Below, piece after piece: positions 1 to 7,234 of a stretch of 14,137 nt of DNA. How positions within the stretch are numbered: position 1 is the first letter of the stretch; each line of letters starts with the position of its first letter. The translations under genes were made by a program, and so were the position numbers. The stretch is from an uncultured Gammaproteobacteria bacterium (GTDB lineage Bacteria > Pseudomonadota > Gammaproteobacteria > Acidiferrobacterales > CAJVXG01), in contig CAJVXG010000022.1 in NCBI GenBank assembly GCA_913009215.1, positions 1 through 14,137 on the forward strand, in the 5' to 3' direction. The notes below the pieces were generated by a model. The model saw nothing but the letters and a program-made list of their open reading frames with translations, had not been told where the DNA came from and ran no database searches.

Positions 1-215
1 CGTTCACGATAAGTAATGCGTCCCTTGCTCAGATCGTAAGGCGTTAATTGTACGGTGACCTTGTCTCCAGTAAGGATGCGAATATAGTGCTTGCGCATTT
101 TTCCTGATATATGTGCTGTGACGATATGACCATTTTCCAGTTCTACACGGAACAGGGTGTTGGGTAAGGTCTCAACTACAGTACCTTCCATTTCTATACT
201 CTCTTCTTTGGCCAC
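1..215 (-). CDS. infA: Translation initiation factor IF-1 (3' end cut by window edge)
   Basis: IF-1 is the small S1/OB-fold protein that binds the 30S A site during initiation. Reading the complement from 215 gives (M)AKEESIEMEGTVVETLPNT, then FRVELENGHIVTAHISGKMR and finally GRITYRE plus the first two bases of codon 72 (CG-, so Arg). This tracks E. coli IF-1 closely, and the family length of 72 residues means only the last base and the stop lie outside the window. The start is GTG (complement of CAC at 213-215), chosen because AKEE at residues 2-5 is the invariant family N terminus; an AGGT-like ribosome site lies about 6 nt upstream. It is the last visible gene of the aat-bpt-infA minus-strand cluster. 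A 100-nt gap separates it from bpt, so it may have its own promoter. Confidence 0.95.
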   Translation of the reverse strand, partial: MAKEESIEMEGTVVETLPNTLFRVELENGHIVTAHISGKMRKHYIRILTGDKVTVQLTPYDLSKGRITYRE

Positions 216-283
216 GAATTACCTGTACCTTTTTGCTAATGTTTGTTTGGTTTGATAAAGCTGATTTCATTGGCGGCGTATGA

Positions 284-299
284 TGCCGTATCTACGGCA
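284..299 (-). other. Short perfect hairpin between bpt and infA
   Basis: TGCCGT and ACGGCA form a 6-bp perfect inverted repeat around a 4-nt loop, starting 17 nt after the bpt stop codon in the direction of transcription. No run of T follows it, so it is not a canonical intrinsic terminator. It could stabilise the 3' end of the upstream mRNA, act as a weak attenuator before infA, or be chance. Confidence 0.3.
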
Positions 300-316
300 G
301 GGCGTAAAGGACAATG

Positions 317-1051
317 TCACTCATGGGGCTCCGGTGGTTCTTCATGATCTTGCCACTGTTCATCGTGGAACACCTGGAATGGACGATATTGGTTCTTGTA
401 AGACATTTTGCGACAATCCTTGATCCAGTAGCCAAGGTAGAGCCAATCCAGTCCATTCCGGCGCGCATAATCGATTTCCAGCAGTATGCCGTAGACGCCC
501 AGTGAGCGACTGGACAAGGCTGGGTCAAAGAAGGTATATACCGCCGAGAGGCCATCATTGATTTGATCCACGATGGCTATCATGGCCAGCACGCCGTCAA
601 GCCGTAGCTCCAGGAACAAACCATTGATATGCCGGCTTAAAAGAAAATTTCGGTATTTCTCAGGATCGGGGTCATTCATGCTGCCATCGCTATGCCTTGC
701 CTGCTGGTAACGTTTGTATAACTCGAAATGTTCATCACTGAATTCCGGCTCCAGCAGACACAGTTCCAGGTCCTGATTTTTCCGCCACACCCGTTTCTGG
801 CTATGGCTATAAATAAATCTTTCCACCGGTATACGAACCGGAATACATGCCGAACACTGCTGACAATGGGGTCGATATACCAGGTCGCCACTGCGGCGAA
901 AGCCATTTTGTAACAGGGTCAAATAGAGTCTGGTATCAATTTCGAAGGCGGGATCCACAAACAGGGAAGTAGATTGTTGCTCAGGGAGATAAACACAGTT
1001 ATGAGGCTGTGAAATATACAGAGGCAAATGTTGCTCGCGGGACGAATTCAT
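317..1051 (-). CDS. bpt: Aspartate/glutamate leucyltransferase (Bpt; older name arginyl-tRNA-protein transferase)
   Basis: Bpt transfers leucine from Leu-tRNA to proteins whose N terminus is Asp or Glu, making an N-degron that ClpS delivers to ClpAP in the cytoplasm. The 244-residue product matches the family length of about 235-250. Family marks are HNCVYLPEQQST (residues 18-29), DPAFEIDTRLY, GFRRSGDLVYRPHC with Cys63/66/69 in a cysteine-rich motif, KRYQQARHSDGSM, and a C-terminal region with SLGVYGILLEIDYARRNGLD and YLGYWIKDCRKMSYKNQYRP. The start ATG overlaps the aat stop as ATGA (1048-1051), so translation is probably coupled. The Leu rather than Arg specificity is inferred from the bacterial subfamily, not from single residues. 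The last ten or so residues (HEEPPEPHE) are a non-conserved acidic tail. Confidence 0.95.
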   Translation of the reverse strand: MNSSREQHLPLYISQPHNCVYLPEQQSTSLFVDPAFEIDTRLYLTLLQNGFRRSGDLVYRPHCQQCSACIPVRIPVERFIYSHSQKRVWRKNQDLELCLLEPEFSDEHFELYKRYQQARHSDGSMNDPDPEKYRNFLLSRHINGLFLELRLDGVLAMIAIVDQINDGLSAVYTFFDPALSSRSLGVYGILLEIDYARRNGLDWLYLGYWIKDCRKMSYKNQYRPFQVFHDEQWQDHEEPPEPHE

Positions 1052-1743
1052 AGATTCAAAACAAAGTCGTTGTCAAATTGCCATAATCCGATTTTGTCCT
1101 GTTGCTCTAAACTTAATTCCAGTTTCTCCAAAAAGTCAGAACGACTTATTTCAACCGCGCCAAGACTGACAAGATGCGATGTCGTGACCTGGCAGTCAAT
1201 CAGGGTAAAACCCCAGCGTCTTAATTGCTGTACCAGATGTATAAAAGCGGTCTTGGAGGCATTGCTGACCGTGCTGAACATGGACTCCCCAAAAAAACAG
1301 CCACCGATGGAAACACCATAGAGGCCGCCAACCAATGTGTCATCCTGCCAGGTTTCTACCGAGTGGGCATAACCCAGCTCATGCAGTTGCTGGTATGCCT
1401 CGATCATGTCATGCGTGATCCATGTGCCCGGTTCGTCCCGGGTTTGGCGCGGTGCGGCACAGCCTTGCAAAACATCTTTAAAGCATTGGTCCAGTGTAAT
1501 CCTGAAAGGTTCCTTTTTCAGGATTTTTTTCAGGCTGCGTGAAATTTTCAGATCTTCCGGGAATAATGCCAAACGAGGATCGGGTGACCACCATAGTACG
1601 GGTTGGTCTGCGTTATACCAGGGGAAGATTCCCTGGCGGTATGCCTTGAGTAATTGTTTGTTGTTCAGATTGCCACCAACGGCAAGCAATCCTTCCGGTG
1701 TTGCTGATTCGACAGGCGGAAACTCGAAATTACTATTATTCAT
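1048..1743 (-). CDS. aat: Leucyl/phenylalanyl-tRNA--protein transferase
   Basis: Aat conjugates Leu or Phe from the charged tRNA to proteins with N-terminal Arg or Lys, the other branch of the bacterial N-degron pathway. The 231-residue product is full length for the family (about 200-250). Diagnostic stretches are FPPVESATPEGLLAVGGNL near the N terminus, GIFPWY, WWSPDPR (residues 51-57), DEPGTWIT, AHSVETW, GGLYGVSIGGCFFGESMFS (about 139-157) and ASKTAFIHL, followed by LIDCQVTTSHLVSLGA. It sits between a GNAT-like gene and bpt, joined to both by 4-nt ATGA overlaps, which indicates one polycistronic message and coupled translation. Having both transferases side by side means this organism can tag basic as well as acidic N termini. 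Confidence 0.97.
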   Translation of the reverse strand: MNNSNFEFPPVESATPEGLLAVGGNLNNKQLLKAYRQGIFPWYNADQPVLWWSPDPRLALFPEDLKISRSLKKILKKEPFRITLDQCFKDVLQGCAAPRQTRDEPGTWITHDMIEAYQQLHELGYAHSVETWQDDTLVGGLYGVSIGGCFFGESMFSTVSNASKTAFIHLVQQLRRWGFTLIDCQVTTSHLVSLGAVEISRSDFLEKLELSLEQQDKIGLWQFDNDFVLNL

Positions 1744-2891
1744 GACAACGAAGATGCCTTGAATGGCGTATGTTCATTCAGTTTATCAATTTCATAATCC
1801 ACATCATTTTTCTCGTGCTGCAGGTATTCGGCGACGGCATTATTGAATTGGGGGTGCTTTAGCCAATGGGCAGAATAGGTTGGTGTTGGTAATAAACCTC
1901 TGGACAGTTTGTGACGTCCCTGGGCGCCCGCTTCAAAATATTGCAAACCATGTTGAATGCAATATTCAATCGCCTGGTAGTAGCAGAGCTCAAAATGCAA
2001 CTTGTCGAATGATTGCAGACTGCCCCAGTAGCGTCCATAGAGCGTGTCGGCGCTTCGAAAAAACAGGGCGCCTGCTACGGGACGGTTTTCATGTCTGGCC
2101 AGAAACAGCAGGATATCGTCTGCCATGTTTTTGCCCACGGCATGGAAAAAATCGGCATTCAGATAGGGCATGGCGCCATGGTTGCGTATGGTGTCGATGT
2201 AGAATTGGTGGAATGTGTCCCATAGGGCTGGTGTAATATCCTTGCCGTTTAGAATTTCAATCGCGATGTTGCTTTCTTCGACATCACGTCGCTCGTGACG
2301 AATATTTTTTCGTTTCTTGGCGCTCAGGTTTCCCAGGTAGTTATTAAAATCGTGGTAGCCTTGATTAACCCAGCGATACTGATAGGTTTTTCGCTTCAGG
2401 TAGCCCAGTCTGTGCAGATCCGTTGCTTGTTGTTCGGGGCAGAACAACCAGTGTACCGAGGAGCACCCCAGGGTTTCGGCCTGGGCAAAGATCGTATCCG
2501 TGATCAGCGGCAGAATCCGGTCATGATTGGCATAATCCGACAACAGCAGGCGTGGACCGCTGGCGGGTGTAAAAGGTACCGCGGCTACCAGTTTGGGGTA
2601 GTACTCCAGGCCGGCGTGTTGATAGGCATTGGCCCAGGCCCAGTCAAATATATATTCACCGTAGGAATGAGTCTTCAGGTAAAGAGGGACAGCGGCCAAC
2701 AGCGTTAATCGACTATTGTTCTCGAAGACCAGTAGATATTGCGGATACCATCCGCTTTGCCCGCCAACACATCCCGTGGTTTCCAGTGCCGCAAAAAATT
2801 CATGGCGCAGAAAGGGATTGCTGTCCGTGATCAGCCTGTTCCAGGAGTTGGTGGACAGCGGCTGGATGGTTTCGCTAAATTCAAGATACAT
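1740..2891 (-). CDS. GNAT-fold acyltransferase-like protein, COG3146 / DUF482 family
   Basis: The 383-residue protein fits the COG3146 family, named from a distant relationship to FemAB/GNAT peptidyltransferases. Its biochemical activity is not established. Recognisable segments are NPFLRHEFFAALETTGCVG near the N terminus, the aromatic middle FDWAWANAYQHAGLEYYPKL, ATDLHRLGYLKR, the basic stretch LSAKKRKNIRHERRDVE, and near the C terminus ELCYYQAIEYCIQHGL with FEAGAQGRHKLSRG. No signal peptide or membrane helix is visible, so it is probably cytosolic. It is the first gene of the aat-bpt cluster; its TGA stop overlaps the aat ATG. Members of this family recur next to aat/bpt in gammaproteobacteria, which suggests a link to aminoacyl transfer or N-terminal modification, but that is inference. 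The start ATG has only a weak ribosome site. Confidence 0.85.
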   Translation of the reverse strand: MYLEFSETIQPLSTNSWNRLITDSNPFLRHEFFAALETTGCVGGQSGWYPQYLLVFENNSRLTLLAAVPLYLKTHSYGEYIFDWAWANAYQHAGLEYYPKLVAAVPFTPASGPRLLLSDYANHDRILPLITDTIFAQAETLGCSSVHWLFCPEQQATDLHRLGYLKRKTYQYRWVNQGYHDFNNYLGNLSAKKRKNIRHERRDVEESNIAIEILNGKDITPALWDTFHQFYIDTIRNHGAMPYLNADFFHAVGKNMADDILLFLARHENRPVAGALFFRSADTLYGRYWGSLQSFDKLHFELCYYQAIEYCIQHGLQYFEAGAQGRHKLSRGLLPTPTYSAHWLKHPQFNNAVAEYLQHEKNDVDYEIDKLNEHTPFKASSLS

Positions 2892-2994
2892 AGACAGGAG
2901 TGTACCACCTGGATTTTTTTATGAGACAGGTGTCGATGTGCTGGATGTGGTATGTATTTTGTATGCTTAGTTGGTCATACACTGGAGATTTACA

Positions 2995-3318
2995 ATGGGA
3001 CGATTGATACGTACCGCAGACAAATTAGGCAATGTACTTATTGTGGCAGGGTTACTGGTCAGCTGGACTATTTCTGCCGCGGTTTTTGCTGGTATGGTTA
3101 ATGGTTTGCCTGATGGCTTTGCCTACTTTCTGGCAGCATTTGCCATTTTGGCCACGCTCGGTGTATCCTTGATGTCAGGACCCTGGCATCGCTGCGGAGT
3201 AGTGGCGGCTATTACTGGATTTGCCCTGTTTGTCCCTGTCGGCCTCATTGGTATTTTTGGTATTCTGAGGACCATTTATCCTCCCTGCTACGAAGAATTC
3301 AACAGTCACAGCCACTAA
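2995..3318 (+). CDS. Small integral membrane protein of unknown function (107 aa)
   Basis: I do not recognise a family. The frame opens further upstream, but ATG at 2995 is preceded by GGAG 7 nt away, the best start available. The protein has three hydrophobic segments: about residues 14-35 (VLIVAGLLVSWTISAAVFAG), 41-59 (GFAYFLAAFAILATLGVSL) and 67-90 (CGVVAAITGFALFVPVGLIG). The short polar tail ends in NSHSH. The basic N terminus (GRLIRTADK) suggests it faces the cytoplasm. It is divergent from the COG3146 gene and 94 nt upstream of sucD in the same direction, exactly where sucC is normally found. The intergenic region ahead of it carries a TGTATG-N10-CATACA dyad (2960-2981) that could be a binding site or chance. 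Confidence 0.65.
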   Translation: MGRLIRTADKLGNVLIVAGLLVSWTISAAVFAGMVNGLPDGFAYFLAAFAILATLGVSLMSGPWHRCGVVAAITGFALFVPVGLIGIFGILRTIYPPCYEEFNSHSH

Positions 3319-3412
3319 AAAACCCGATTCATGTAATTTCCTCAGGGTTAATGACCCGAAACCTGTGCTGCGGTAACATTGCCGTCCAATTCTATTGCGA
3401 GCAATACAGAAC

Positions 3413-4282
3413 ATGGCGATATTGGTCGATAAGCAGACCCGGGTCATATGCCAGGGCTTTACCGGCAGGCAAGGTACTTTTCATTCCGAACAGGCGATGG
3501 CCTATGGCACAAAGATAGTTGGCGGCGTCACCCCGGGCAAGGGTGGGCGGGAACACCTGGGCTTACCGGTTTTTAACACGGTGCGGGATGCTGTGGAGGC
3601 CACGGCCGCCGATGCCAGCATGATTTACGTGCCCGCGGCCTTTGCGGCCGATTCCATACTGGAAGCTGCCGAGGCCGGTATCCGTGTCATCGTCTGTATT
3701 ACCGAGGGCATCCCGGTACAGGATATGCTCAAAGTAAAATCCGTATTGGAGCATTATGATGCCTGTCTTATTGGACCCAATTGTCCTGGCGTAATTACAC
3801 CGGGCGCCTGCAAGATTGGCATTATGCCGGGCGACATACACCAGTCCGGCAACATCGGCATTATTTCCCGTTCCGGCACACTGACCTATGAGGCCGTACA
3901 CCAAACAACAGAAGTGGGCCTGGGGCAAAGCACCTGTATTGGTATTGGCGGTGATCCGATCCATGGGCTGGATTTTATCGATTGTCTGAAGCTCTTTGAG
4001 CAGGACGACCATACCGCCGGTATAGTCATGGTCGGTGAAATTGGCGGGCAGGATGAAGAAATGGCGGCGGACTATATACGGGACCATGTCAGCAAACCGG
4101 TGGTGGCCTACATCGCCGGGGTCACTGCCCCCAGGGGCAAACGTATGGGCCATGCAGGCGCCGTTATTTCCGGTGGCAAGGGTACGGCCGAAGAAAAGTA
4201 CCAGGCACTGGAGGCAGCGGGTGTGCATACCGTTCGATCACCCGCAGACATAGGCCTATGTATCAAAGATGTGCTGGGCTAG
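3413..4282 (+). CDS. sucD: Succinate--CoA ligase, alpha subunit (SucD)
   Basis: SucD binds CoA and carries the phosphohistidine of succinyl-CoA synthetase, which interconverts succinyl-CoA and succinate with substrate-level phosphorylation in the TCA cycle. From ATG 3413 it has 289 residues, the same as E. coli SucD, and is collinear with it: CQGFTGRQGTFHSEQAMAYG (CoA-binding fold), VGGVTPGKGG, IGPNCPGVITPG, SRSGTLTYEAV, GIGGDPIHG, VAYIAGVTAPRGKRMGHAGA with the phosphorylated His at about residue 247, and ISGGKGTA. The TTG at 3395 would add six residues, but MAILVDK matches the family start. The ribosome site is weak. The beta subunit gene sucC is absent from both sides. A malate-CoA ligase role (MtkB) is possible in principle, but the sequence looks like ordinary SucD. 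Confidence 0.95.
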   Translation: MAILVDKQTRVICQGFTGRQGTFHSEQAMAYGTKIVGGVTPGKGGREHLGLPVFNTVRDAVEATAADASMIYVPAAFAADSILEAAEAGIRVIVCITEGIPVQDMLKVKSVLEHYDACLIGPNCPGVITPGACKIGIMPGDIHQSGNIGIISRSGTLTYEAVHQTTEVGLGQSTCIGIGGDPIHGLDFIDCLKLFEQDDHTAGIVMVGEIGGQDEEMAADYIRDHVSKPVVAYIAGVTAPRGKRMGHAGAVISGGKGTAEEKYQALEAAGVHTVRSPADIGLCIKDVLG

Positions 4283-4285
4283 CTC

Positions 4286-5920
4286 ATGACCGAACGCTTA
4301 CGCATTGTCATCGGCCAGCTTAATTTCCTGGTCGGTGATATCGATGGCAATACCGACAAGATGATCGAAGCCATGACTACGGCAAGAGATGCCATGCAGG
4401 CCGATCTGATGGTCTTCCCGGAATTAAGTATGACGGCCTATCCGCCGGAAGATTTACTACTGCGTACCGATTTGTATGAACAGGTGGAAACCGGTTTACA
4501 GTGTATTCTCAATTCAGTAACAGGTATTGATGTCGTCATTGGTTATCCCTGTTTGCAGGCTGGCAAGCGATATAATGCTGCCGCCGTGCTACATGAGAAA
4601 ACAATAGTCGCAACCTATTTTAAGCAAACCCTGCCGAACTATGCCGTGTTTGACGAGGAACGTTATTTTATTGCCGGTACCGAGACTTGTATTTTTGATG
4701 TCAAGGGTTACAGGCTTGGTCTCACCATCTGTGAAGATCTTTGGCAACCACACGCGGTACAGCAGGCCGTGGGGCAGGGTGCGGAATTGATAATTAATAT
4801 CAACGCCTCTCCGTTTCACAGCAACAAGAAGCAGGAAAGGATGCGCATAGCGAAGGCGCGCGTACAGGAAAATAAAGTGCCCATCGTCTACGTTAACCAG
4901 GTTGGCGGTCAGGACGAATTGGTTTTTGATGGCGGATCTTTTGCCATGGATGCGGCCGGCAATGTGTTTACCAGCGCCAGGGAGTTCGAGGAAGAGCTGG
5001 TGCTGGTGGAGTTTGATGGTGGTGTATCGGGGCCGCAGCCGGTTGCCAGGCCGTTACATCAAAATAATAATCTGGAAAAAAGGGTCTACCAGGCGCTGGT
5101 CATGGGCGTGCATGATTATGTGCATAAAAACAGGTTTCCCGGTGTGGTCATCGGCTTGTCCGGTGGTATCGATTCGGCACTAACCTGTGTTATCGCGGTG
5201 GATGCCCTGGGCGCGGACAAGGTGGAAGTGGTATTGATGCCGTCACAATATACCGCCGATATGAGCCTTGAGGATGCCCGCGAGGAGGCAGAAATACTGG
5301 GTATGCAGAATGTCTGTGAGATATCAGTTACTAATATTTTTCAAGCCGTGTTGTCCAGCCTCGAGGAGGAGTTTTCCGGGTTGTCGGCAGATACGACCGA
5401 GGAAAATATTCAGGCCCGTATACGGGGGATGTTGTTAATGGCCATTTCCAATAAGTCCGGGAAACTGGTTTTGACCACCGGAAACAAGAGTGAGATGGCG
5501 GTAGGGTATGCCACACTTTATGGGGATATGGCCGGAGGCTTTGCCGTTATTAAAGATGTACCCAAGACTCTGGTCTATCGTCTGGCGCAATATCGTAATT
5601 CTGTCTCCATGGCCATTCCACAAAGAATCATCGAACGGGAGCCCTCGGCCGAGTTGGCGCCAGAGCAGAAAGACAGTGATAGCTTGCCCCCTTATGAGAC
5701 TCTTGATCCTATTATCGAACGATATGTTGAGCTTGATGAATCTGCTGAGGCCATTGTCGAGGCAGGATACGATGCTGATATAGTACGTTCAGTAGTGGCG
5801 ATGATAGATCGTAACGAATACAAGAGGCGACAGGCGGCACCAGGCGTGCGTATCAGTGCGAAGGCCTTCGGTCGTGATCGTCGTTATCCCATCACTTCCG
5901 GATTCAGGCACAGATTGTAG
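4286..5920 (+). CDS. nadE: Glutamine-dependent NAD+ synthetase
   Basis: This enzyme makes NAD+ from nicotinate adenine dinucleotide, ATP and glutamine in the cytosol, the final step of NAD synthesis. The 544 residues form the two-domain type. The N-terminal nitrilase-like glutaminase (about 1-265) has its Glu-Lys-Cys triad visible at Glu46 (VFPELSMTAYPP), Lys113 (FKQTLPNY) and Cys149 (TICEDLW). The C-terminal synthetase domain has the PP-loop LSGGIDSA at about 291-298, TTGNKSEMAVGYATLYGDMA and FGRDRRYPITSGFR at the end. Ammonia made in the first domain is channelled to the second in this family. The start lies 3 nt after the sucD stop with no clear ribosome site of its own, so it is probably translationally coupled to sucD. 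With nadC also present (12146-12985), two NAD-synthesis genes occur in the window, though not together. Confidence 0.97.
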   Translation: MTERLRIVIGQLNFLVGDIDGNTDKMIEAMTTARDAMQADLMVFPELSMTAYPPEDLLLRTDLYEQVETGLQCILNSVTGIDVVIGYPCLQAGKRYNAAAVLHEKTIVATYFKQTLPNYAVFDEERYFIAGTETCIFDVKGYRLGLTICEDLWQPHAVQQAVGQGAELIININASPFHSNKKQERMRIAKARVQENKVPIVYVNQVGGQDELVFDGGSFAMDAAGNVFTSAREFEEELVLVEFDGGVSGPQPVARPLHQNNNLEKRVYQALVMGVHDYVHKNRFPGVVIGLSGGIDSALTCVIAVDALGADKVEVVLMPSQYTADMSLEDAREEAEILGMQNVCEISVTNIFQAVLSSLEEEFSGLSADTTEENIQARIRGMLLMAISNKSGKLVLTTGNKSEMAVGYATLYGDMAGGFAVIKDVPKTLVYRLAQYRNSVSMAIPQRIIEREPSAELAPEQKDSDSLPPYETLDPIIERYVELDESAEAIVEAGYDADIVRSVVAMIDRNEYKRRQAAPGVRISAKAFGRDRRYPITSGFRHRL

Positions 5921-5992
5921 GTTTCGGCATGTTTTTACGCAGATGCTTGTCAGGTATGGGTTGGGTGAGTAGGTTATTTTGTCTGGATACGA

Positions 5993-5998
5993 TACAAT
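5993..5998 (+). promoter_or_regulatory. glnB: Possible -10 element for glnB
   Basis: TACAAT differs at one position from the sigma-70 -10 consensus and lies 42 nt before the glnB start. The hexamer 17 nt upstream (TAGGTT, 5970-5975) is a poor -35, so the promoter would be weak or activator-dependent. I see no sigma-54 GG-N10-GC pair suitable for NtrC control. A GGGA ribosome site precedes the ATG. Confidence 0.25.
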
Positions 5999-6040
5999 TT
6001 TAGGTAATAATGGTGATTAACAAACATTTGGGAAAAAACA

Positions 6041-6379
6041 ATGAAAAAGATTGAGGCAATTATCAAGCCATTTAAACTTGATGATGTGCGTGAAGCCCTG
6101 TCAGAGGTGGGAATTACGGGGCTGACAGTTACTGAGGTGAAAGGTTTTGGTCGACAGAAGGGTCATACCGAACTTTATCGTGGCGCCGAGTACGTTGTCG
6201 ATTTTTTACCCAAGGTCAAGCTGGAGGTGGTTGTCAAAGAGGATCAGCTGGATCGCTGTATCGAAGGCATTACCAATGCGGCACAGACCGGGAAAATTGG
6301 TGACGGCAAGATATTTATCACCTCGGTGGAGCAGGTTATTCGTATTCGTACCGGTGAACAGGGTGAAGATGCGGTTTAG
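6041..6379 (+). CDS. glnB: Nitrogen regulatory protein P-II
   Basis: PII is the trimeric cytosolic sensor that reads 2-oxoglutarate and ATP/ADP and signals nitrogen status to glutamine synthetase adenylyltransferase, the NtrB kinase or ammonium channels. The 112 residues are full length and near-identical to E. coli GlnB in the first half. The T-loop GHTELYRGAEYVVDF carries the uridylylated Tyr51, and the B and C loops are AAQTGKIGDGKIF and VIRIRTGE. I use glnB because there is no amtB next to it, which would point to glnK, but sequence alone does not separate the two firmly. It is downstream of nadE with its own 120-nt upstream region, and its stop lies 2 nt from the bamD stop on the other strand. 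Confidence 0.95.
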   Translation: MKKIEAIIKPFKLDDVREALSEVGITGLTVTEVKGFGRQKGHTELYRGAEYVVDFLPKVKLEVVVKEDQLDRCIEGITNAAQTGKIGDGKIFITSVEQVIRIRTGEQGEDAV

Positions 6380-6381
6380 AA

Positions 6382-7206
6382 CTATATTTTCTTCATGGTT
6401 TTAACTTTTGGTTTACCACCGGTTACGATCAGTTTATCTACCTTTTCAATATAGCGGCTCTTCGGAAAGTTCTTCTTCAGTACGCGCAGGCTATTTTGCG
6501 CAAGCCTGGTCATACCTATTTGTTTATAGGCCATGGCCTGTAAACCCAGGGCGTCTTCTATAGAAGAGGTACGTTGGTATTGCTGTAGTACGTTTTTGCA
6601 GCGATTGATGGTGGCGATATAGGCGCCACGTATATAATAGAATTTAGCAACATGGATTTCGTATTTGGCCAGGTTATTGAATAAATAAACCATGCGTTGT
6701 CGCGCATCAGGCGCATAACGACTGTTTGGAAAACGGGTTACCACCTCTTTGAAGGAGACGAAGGCGCGTTTTGCAGAGGTCGAGTCACGATCGGACTGGT
6801 CACCTTTGCCTGTCATCAGGCGATCAAAGAAGGTGCGTCTGCCATGAAAATCGGCCAATCCCTTCAGGTAATAAATATAATCAATACGCGGGTGGGTGGG
6901 ATAAAGTTGCAGGAAACGATTGGCGGTGCTGATCGCCAGGGCTTCTTGTTCACTCAGATAGTAGCTATAGGCCTGTTCCATCAGGGCCTGTTCGGCATAT
7001 CGACCGTAGGGGTAGCGTGCCTCAATGAGGCTGTAGTATTTGATGGCTTCCTCGTAATTCTTTTTTGCACGCTGTTTGCGTGCTTCACTGTATAATTTCT
7101 GTACTGACCAGTCTTTGGTTTCGTCGAGATTATTTTTGCCACAGCCGGCTGATAATAATGATACGGCAAGCAGCAAGATCAGGATGATATGATTTGTAAA
7201 ACGCAT
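6382..7206 (-). CDS. bamD: Outer membrane assembly lipoprotein BamD
   Basis: BamD (YfiO/ComL) is the essential lipoprotein partner of BamA that helps fold beta-barrel proteins into the outer membrane. The 274-residue product begins with a lipoprotein signal peptide, MRFTNH then a hydrophobic run, ending in the lipobox LSAGC with the lipidated Cys at 22. Residues +2 and +3 (Gly, Lys) are not an Asp retention signal, consistent with the outer membrane. The mature part is TPR-like: LYSEARKQRAKKNYEEAIKY, EARYPYGRYAEQALMEQAYS, YYLKGLADF, FKEVVTRFPNSRYAPDARQR and a last repeat near SLRVLKKNFPKSRYIEKVDK. It is divergent from rluD, a pairing common in gammaproteobacteria, and converges on glnB. Confidence 0.95.
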   Translation of the reverse strand: MRFTNHIILILLLAVSLLSAGCGKNNLDETKDWSVQKLYSEARKQRAKKNYEEAIKYYSLIEARYPYGRYAEQALMEQAYSYYLSEQEALAISTANRFLQLYPTHPRIDYIYYLKGLADFHGRRTFFDRLMTGKGDQSDRDSTSAKRAFVSFKEVVTRFPNSRYAPDARQRMVYLFNNLAKYEIHVAKFYYIRGAYIATINRCKNVLQQYQRTSSIEDALGLQAMAYKQIGMTRLAQNSLRVLKKNFPKSRYIEKVDKLIVTGGKPKVKTMKKI

Positions 7207-7234
7207 AAATTTATTCCACCTACATTAAAAGCGG

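Noticed and set aside
3345..3357. GGGT-N5-ACCC hairpin ahead of sucD as a terminator or riboswitch
   Set aside because: Only 4 bp with no T tract; too weak to support a call.
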